The translations under genes and the position numbers were made by a program. This document shows, in pieces, positions 59,726 to 64,000 of a stretch of DNA of 64,000 nt. Numbering within the stretch: the stretch's first letter is position 1; each line of letters begins with the position of its first letter. Location: contig NZ_CP053941.1 of the NCBI RefSeq assembly GCF_013267195.1, positions 2,232,001-2,296,000 of the forward strand. Direction: 5' to 3'. Under the pieces are notes generated by a model that did not search any database, was not told the DNA's origin, and worked only from the letters and a program-made list of their open reading frames with translations. Origin of the DNA: Halorubrum salinarum. GTDB taxonomy: Archaea; Halobacteriota; Halobacteria; Halobacteriales; Haloferacaceae.

Positions 59726-61992
59726 GACTCAGTCTCTGTGTCGATCGTGACTTGGAGCATGTCGCTCGCAGCGGTTCTGAGCGTGTCGGTGTCGGTTGCG
59801 TCGACGGCTGCGATGTGCGTGATGATTTGCTTGCGTTCCGGGACGCCTTCGAGCTGCGGGAAGATGTAGCTGATAACGGCCTCGGTGACGCGTTCAGACA
59901 GGTCGTCTGTCGCGGAGGTGCGGCGGTTCGTGACGTACGTGAGCATGTCGCGGACGATTGCGGGGCCGATCGACCGGTCGTCAACGGCTTGGTTCGTCTG
60001 CTTCCACACTTGCCCAATCGCGTCGCGTTCCTCGTCGCTCGGGTCAAGCCCGTCCCACGCGTCGATGTACGCGTTCATCTCGGTCGTCAGTTCAGTACGT
60101 GCGGTGTCGTCGTCGCTGGTGGTGAATTCTGGTGCGGGAACGCGGATGAATGCGAAGCGCCGCATGAACGCGTAGCTCATTTCGTACAGCGAGGTTTTGT
60201 CGTACGTGTTCATGGTGGCGAAGATCCGCCAGGAGTCGGGGACGACGTACTGGTGTTCAGCGGGGAGGCCGTCGAGGTGGTCGGTGGTGAGGAGTTCGAT
60301 TTCGCGGTTATTTCGCGTGAAGGGGAGTTGAACGGATTGACCGGAGAGCAGCGTGAATAACTGGCCGAAGGCTTTGTCGATGTCGGCGCGATTCAACTCG
60401 TCGATGATGACGGGCTCGTTCGATTGAACGCCGGTCCGCGTGTCTTTGAGCCGATTGAGAATGATGCCGGGGGTGAACGCGAGATCGGAGTCTGCGTTGT
60501 CGCCGCCGGTCTCGGTCGGCATGTACCCGCCGACGGTGTCGAACGTGGACCAGTCAGCGGTCGCCGTGGTGAGTTCAGATCCGGAGTACAGGTGCGGGTA
60601 CGCGTCAGCGAGGTACGTGGCGACGCGTTCTACGATCTCGGTTTTCCCGGTGCCGGGTGGGCCGGTTAGGATGATGTGGTCGCCGGCGAGGAGTGCGGCT
60701 TCGATTTGTTCGATGATGGTTTCACCCAGCTCATCCGGGAAGTATAACCCATCAAGGAGTGACCCTGTGTCGAGATTCCCAGTAAACGGTTTGTGGATCG
60801 CAACCGGGGGGACCTCCTTGAGGTGCGCTGTGATAGCGTTCACGAGTGTACGGCCAGGTTCCGAGTCGGCCGTTGTATCGAGTGGCTCCTGGATACGGTG
60901 GCGAGGAAAGCCAGCTTCTGTGGTCTCATTACAGATTGTGTCCGCTGTCTCGAAGGACATTCCGTTAGCTGTCAGAGCTGTGAGATTGTCGTTCGCCTCC
61001 GTGGTGTCCTTGCTCAGGATGGATCGTGAGAAATCGATGTCCTCGATATCCCCAGTAGCGTAAAGTCGGTCAAACGTCACAAGATAGGGGAACGACTGAT
61101 CTTTTGGCGAATTGGGTCGCTCATCGTACCACCAGGATTCGTCTTGGGGCTTGGTCGTCAGCGCACCGATGATGCCTACACCGAGAATACAGCTTGCTTG
61201 TTCGTCGAGCGCCTCCCGCGCTGGCTCGCTGCGAGAGTGGAAGAGCACGATGTCACCAGGCGACAGATCCACCCACAGTCCGTGATCGGATTCCCCGAAG
61301 GCGAATGCTGCGTATTCGAAGGTTGTGAGCCAGCTGTCCGGTGGTGCCGTCAGTTTGTAGATGCGGGCATCTGTCTCCTGAATGTACACCGCAAGGGGAT
61401 GATCGGGATCGATTCCATCTTGCTTGTAATTGCGTCCCTCGATCTCTTTTTTTTCGGGCCAAATGGAGGAATCGTCCTCATCGCTGGACTCCCTCGAATT
61501 TTCGAGTCGTGTACGGACGGCTTCCGTAACACTGTCGTGTTCTAAGAGTCCGTCGATGTACGTCTGCTTGTACTCGGGAAAGAGATTGACAACATTTCGC
61601 GTGGCGAGCGTTTTCACCGCTTCGAGATTGGCGTTAGACACTTCCGCGAATCGCTCCCAATTCTCTCGGTATATCGAATTAAATTCATCTTGGACAGTAT
61701 TACAGAAGACAATCCACTCGAAGTCATAACCGGGGACTGAATGAGATGTTTTGTCCGCGGGAACAATTTCTCTTACTTCGAAGACTGCTCCAATCCCAGA
61801 GTCGTCTGAGACGATCCGCGCCAGGACAGTATCTCCTTCTCGAAAGTCATCCGGTGACAAGCCGTCTGTATCCGTGAAGCCGAATCGGGGAGTGACATCT
61901 TCGTCACCTTCGTCACCGGCCTTGTGACCGAGACAATCGTCCCAAACTTCTGAATCGATATTGAAAACCCAGGTATCTGTATGACGAGTCAT
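59722..61992 (-). CDS. McrB-like AAA+ motor with EVE/PUA-like N-terminal modules
   Basis: The 756-residue protein has the AAA+ core of McrB: Walker A GPPGTGKT (444-451), Walker B VIIDELNRAD (528-537) and the MNTYD (594-598) signature. Before it lie two EVE/PUA-like modules, about residues 8-110 (WVFNIDSEVWDDCLGHK) and 205-335 (DSWLTTFEYAAFAF, GDIVLFHS), which probably read the modified base in place of the usual DNA-recognition domain. It drives the McrC-like nuclease. Confidence 0.85.
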   Translation of the reverse strand: MTRHTDTWVFNIDSEVWDDCLGHKAGDEGDEDVTPRFGFTDTDGLSPDDFREGDTVLARIVSDDSGIGAVFEVREIVPADKTSHSVPGYDFEWIVFCNTVQDEFNSIYRENWERFAEVSNANLEAVKTLATRNVVNLFPEYKQTYIDGLLEHDSVTEAVRTRLENSRESSDEDDSSIWPEKKEIEGRNYKQDGIDPDHPLAVYIQETDARIYKLTAPPDSWLTTFEYAAFAFGESDHGLWVDLSPGDIVLFHSRSEPAREALDEQASCILGVGIIGALTTKPQDESWWYDERPNSPKDQSFPYLVTFDRLYATGDIEDIDFSRSILSKDTTEANDNLTALTANGMSFETADTICNETTEAGFPRHRIQEPLDTTADSEPGRTLVNAITAHLKEVPPVAIHKPFTGNLDTGSLLDGLYFPDELGETIIEQIEAALLAGDHIILTGPPGTGKTEIVERVATYLADAYPHLYSGSELTTATADWSTFDTVGGYMPTETGGDNADSDLAFTPGIILNRLKDTRTGVQSNEPVIIDELNRADIDKAFGQLFTLLSGQSVQLPFTRNNREIELLTTDHLDGLPAEHQYVVPDSWRIFATMNTYDKTSLYEMSYAFMRRFAFIRVPAPEFTTSDDDTARTELTTEMNAYIDAWDGLDPSDEERDAIGQVWKQTNQAVDDRSIGPAIVRDMLTYVTNRRTSATDDLSERVTEAVISYIFPQLEGVPERKQIITHIAAVDATDTDTLRTAASDMLQVTIDTETES

Positions 61993-62011
61993 GTGATAGT
62001 TTCGCTATTCG

Positions 62012-62485
62012 CTATTCCGCGGACGGTTTGAGGCTGCTGATTTCTCTCTCAATCTCTTCGAGTACGCCAACCCGTTCCTTCATTTCATCTTCGTTGCGAT
62101 GGTCTTGGATAAAGTCTACGAGGTTATCCAAATTATCTCCTGGCTCATCAACGACTTCCTTCTCAATGAGGCGGGCACCACCAGCGCCGTACCGGCTCAA
62201 TACATCAAATTGGTCGTGGGGATCCAGAATAACCTCCGGGTCCTCTGTCACGGCATAGGCTAAGGACGCAGTAATCACCGACAACTGACTATCTTGGCCG
62301 ATGTAGTTCCACCTGATGTAGTTGTCCTCACCTGGGTCATCGACCGACCGATCTTTTGCGTACCCAACGCTTGCCGCAAAAACCAGGAACCGAACCCGGG
62401 AATCGAAAATCGGTGAGTCGCCATCAGCAAGCTCTTCGAACGCTTCGTTATTTTCGTATTTGAATGTAAGCGTACCTGAGGACAT
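62012..62485 (-). CDS. small Dnd-associated-like protein
   Basis: The 157-residue protein has the segment FLVFAASVGYAKDRS and a helical middle, and resembles small proteins that I associate with DNA phosphorothioation (Dnd) clusters, similar to dnd system-associated protein 4. It is not DndE. It overlaps the DndD-like gene by one base and lies 20 bases before the McrB-like gene, so all may form one operon. Confidence 0.45.
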   Translation of the reverse strand: MSSGTLTFKYENNEAFEELADGDSPIFDSRVRFLVFAASVGYAKDRSVDDPGEDNYIRWNYIGQDSQLSVITASLAYAVTEDPEVILDPHDQFDVLSRYGAGGARLIEKEVVDEPGDNLDNLVDFIQDHRNEDEMKERVGVLEEIEREISSLKPSAE

Positions 62486-64000
62486 TAATAATCACCTCCA
62501 GTCTTTCTGACTAAGTCAGTGTACTCGTAATTCGTGCCGGATTCTTCTCCAGGGTCATGGTAATCCAGGTAGTAACGCTCACCGGCAACATGCTCCATCT
62601 CGTTGGCGACTGCTTCGCTCCACTGGGACTGGGTTACCATGACCACGACTTGTTGTGCCATCTCCGGGAGCATCCGGCTCACACGCTCCTGATACGTCGG
62701 GTCCAGCGAGCCGAATGGAGAGTCCATTATCATCGGATAGATGCCACCCTTGAAATACGTGGCATCCTCGTCAGATTCGTATCGCTCTCGGGCCAGTGAA
62801 ATCAGAGTGGCTATGAAGGAGAGGCTGGCCACCTGCCGCTCTCCCTGCGATTGCGCGACCGGAATCTCCGATGTTTCGCCGACATCTTTTAAGATTTGTA
62901 GAGTATAATTGTCTGAAATTTTCGCATAGTAGTTCTTTGCGATGATGTCCTGAAATATTTCGTTCACACGCTCATTAACGTTCTGGCGAACCTCATCCTG
63001 ATACTGCTGGAACAGTGTTGATATCTGGCTTTGTAGGTAAGCCGCCGTTTGTGCTCGTTTTCGAGCTAATTGTGCTTTCTCGTTCTCTTCTTTTGCTTCG
63101 GCGATCTCGTCTTCGAGTGTCTCGCGTTTGTCTTTGAGTTCCTCTATTTCTGAGTCTAAATTACGGATTTTCTCCTCGTACTCTCCGATTTTCCCAAGAA
63201 GATTACTGCGTCTGGACTCAAGTTCCGAAATACTTTCTTGCTCTTCGTCACTCAGCTGAGAGCTGATTTCGTCAAGGCGCTCCTGAATCTCTTGTTTTTT
63301 ATCGGCCTTCTGTGCCCGTCTGCTCAGGTGGCGTTCGATCTCTGAGTATAGCTTTTCCTGGTCACCACCAAGCTCACTCAGCCGACCTACGATCGACATC
63401 GCCGTCTCCTCAATTTCCGTCGAGCCTGCGCGTTCACGCCATCCCTTCACCTCTTCGTAAGGATCTGTTCCCTCTTTAAGCGGGCGGCCACAGATACATT
63501 CCTTCAGGTCAAGCAAGTCATCCACGAAGTGAGTCTTGATATCAGAGGGAATCTCACCTTTCTCCCGCTTCTTTTGAAGCATTTTACCCGTCTCTTCGAC
63601 CGCGGGCATCGCAAATGGTAGGAAGCCACGCTCCGAGATTTCGCGCGCAATATCGTCGTTAATGGCCTCGATATCTGAATTGACATCCGCGAGTTCTTCT
63701 TTCAAATTGTCGCGCTCTATCTGGAGTTCTCGGCTCCCTTCGAGCTGACTCAGTCGATCTTCAATGTCCGAAACCTCATCTTCCGTTTCGGATTTCGACT
63801 TTCGATGGCTTTCCAGCGTATCCTCCTTAGTGGTAATCTGTTGTGTGATCTCCTGTTTTTCACTGATGAGGTTTGATAGTTCTTCACTCCCCTGTTCCTG
63901 AGCAATTTGCTCATACTTTTCAACCGCATGCCCAAGATGCCTCTTAGAGCGCTCTAGAATAGTCAGCCCCATAATATTTCGAATAGCTTCCTGTATCTTC
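62485..64000 (-). CDS. DndD-like SMC ATPase, N-terminus beyond the window
   Basis: The readable 505 codons read on past the window edge, so the N-terminal Walker A is missing. The visible part contains AIRNIMGLTILERSKRHLGH, long coiled-coil arms with ECICGRPL as a zinc-hook-like turn, and the C-terminal SQGERQVASLSFIATLISLA signature plus IYPMIMDSPFGSLDP (Walker B and D-loop). This is the layout of DndD, the ATPase of DNA phosphorothioation, though ABC-ATPases in other defence systems look similar. The downstream restriction genes favour a modification-restriction system. Confidence 0.7.
   Translation of the reverse strand, partial: KIQEAIRNIMGLTILERSKRHLGHAVEKYEQIAQEQGSEELSNLISEKQEITQQITTKEDTLESHRKSKSETEDEVSDIEDRLSQLEGSRELQIERDNLKEELADVNSDIEAINDDIAREISERGFLPFAMPAVEETGKMLQKKREKGEIPSDIKTHFVDDLLDLKECICGRPLKEGTDPYEEVKGWRERAGSTEIEETAMSIVGRLSELGGDQEKLYSEIERHLSRRAQKADKKQEIQERLDEISSQLSDEEQESISELESRRSNLLGKIGEYEEKIRNLDSEIEELKDKRETLEDEIAEAKEENEKAQLARKRAQTAAYLQSQISTLFQQYQDEVRQNVNERVNEIFQDIIAKNYYAKISDNYTLQILKDVGETSEIPVAQSQGERQVASLSFIATLISLARERYESDEDATYFKGGIYPMIMDSPFGSLDPTYQERVSRMLPEMAQQVVVMVTQSQWSEAVANEMEHVAGERYYLDYHDPGEESGTNYEYTDLVRKTGGDY

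Noticed and set aside
62012-62485. Calling the small protein DndE
   Set aside because: DndE is a short DNA-nick-binding protein with a different motif pattern; this one lacks it.

Overview
The window reads as a high-GC haloarchaeon, most like Halorubrum. Proteins are strongly acidic, many genes start within a few bases of the expected transcription start (a TATA-like box about 27 bases before the start codon), and several families are typical of Halobacteria: DUF63, DUF2150, UspA-like proteins, a desampylase-like JAMM protease and a RimK-like ligase fused to a retropepsin-like protease. All calls come from reading the sequence; no database search was run.

Bases 1 to about 30,000 look like ordinary chromosome. 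They carry metabolic and housekeeping genes: aspartate-semialdehyde dehydrogenase, a 3-hydroxyacyl-CoA dehydrogenase/enoyl-CoA hydratase fusion, a DNA glycosylase, a RimK-like/aspartoacylase pair, a pirin, an MFS carrier, two UspA-like proteins, an FAD oxidoreductase, a D12-class adenine methylase, an SDR/TatD operon, a ring-cleaving dioxygenase, a Tat-exported penicillin acylase, a CinA-like protein and a JAMM protease. Most short gaps hold divergent or leaderless promoters.

From about 30,270 the character changes. Two related tyrosine recombinases converge on a cassette holding a mismatch glycosylase of the MIG type and a toxin-antitoxin pair. Then come an orphan adenine methyltransferase behind a 70-bp tandem repeat, an AbiE toxin-antitoxin operon with palindromic operators, an ADP-ribosylglycohydrolase, a CBS-HEPN fusion, a VapBC pair beside a decayed DNA polymerase fragment, a Tat lipoprotein, and a scrap zone (46.5-51.5 kb) with a frameshifted integrase, frameshifted IS5-like and IS110 transposases and an ATPase remnant.

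The most interesting part is 52.5-64 kb. An almost fully overlapping minus-strand operon (57,893 down to 52,538) encodes a zinc-binding protein, a Csm3/Cas7-like RAMP, a small acidic protein, an unrecognised protein, a second RAMP protein with two glycine-rich loops, a DEDD exonuclease and a CoiA-like nuclease. I interpret it as a member of the derived, array-less haloarchaeal class 1 CRISPR relatives (called HRAMP, as I recall the literature). Unexpectedly, the only large gap inside this operon contains three 25-bp repeats separated by 23- and 20-base spacers, a CRISPR-like layout. The operon has a foldable leader and shares a 14-bp palindromic operator with a divergent HTH regulator. Beyond it lie a McrC-like nuclease, a McrB-like AAA+ protein with EVE-like N-terminal modules, a small Dnd-associated-like protein and a DndD-like SMC ATPase that runs off the end: apparently a modification-linked restriction module.

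Together, 30-64 kb is a layered defence and mobile-element island: modification and restriction, RNA-targeting HEPN, abortive-infection toxins, and a putative CRISPR-derived effector.
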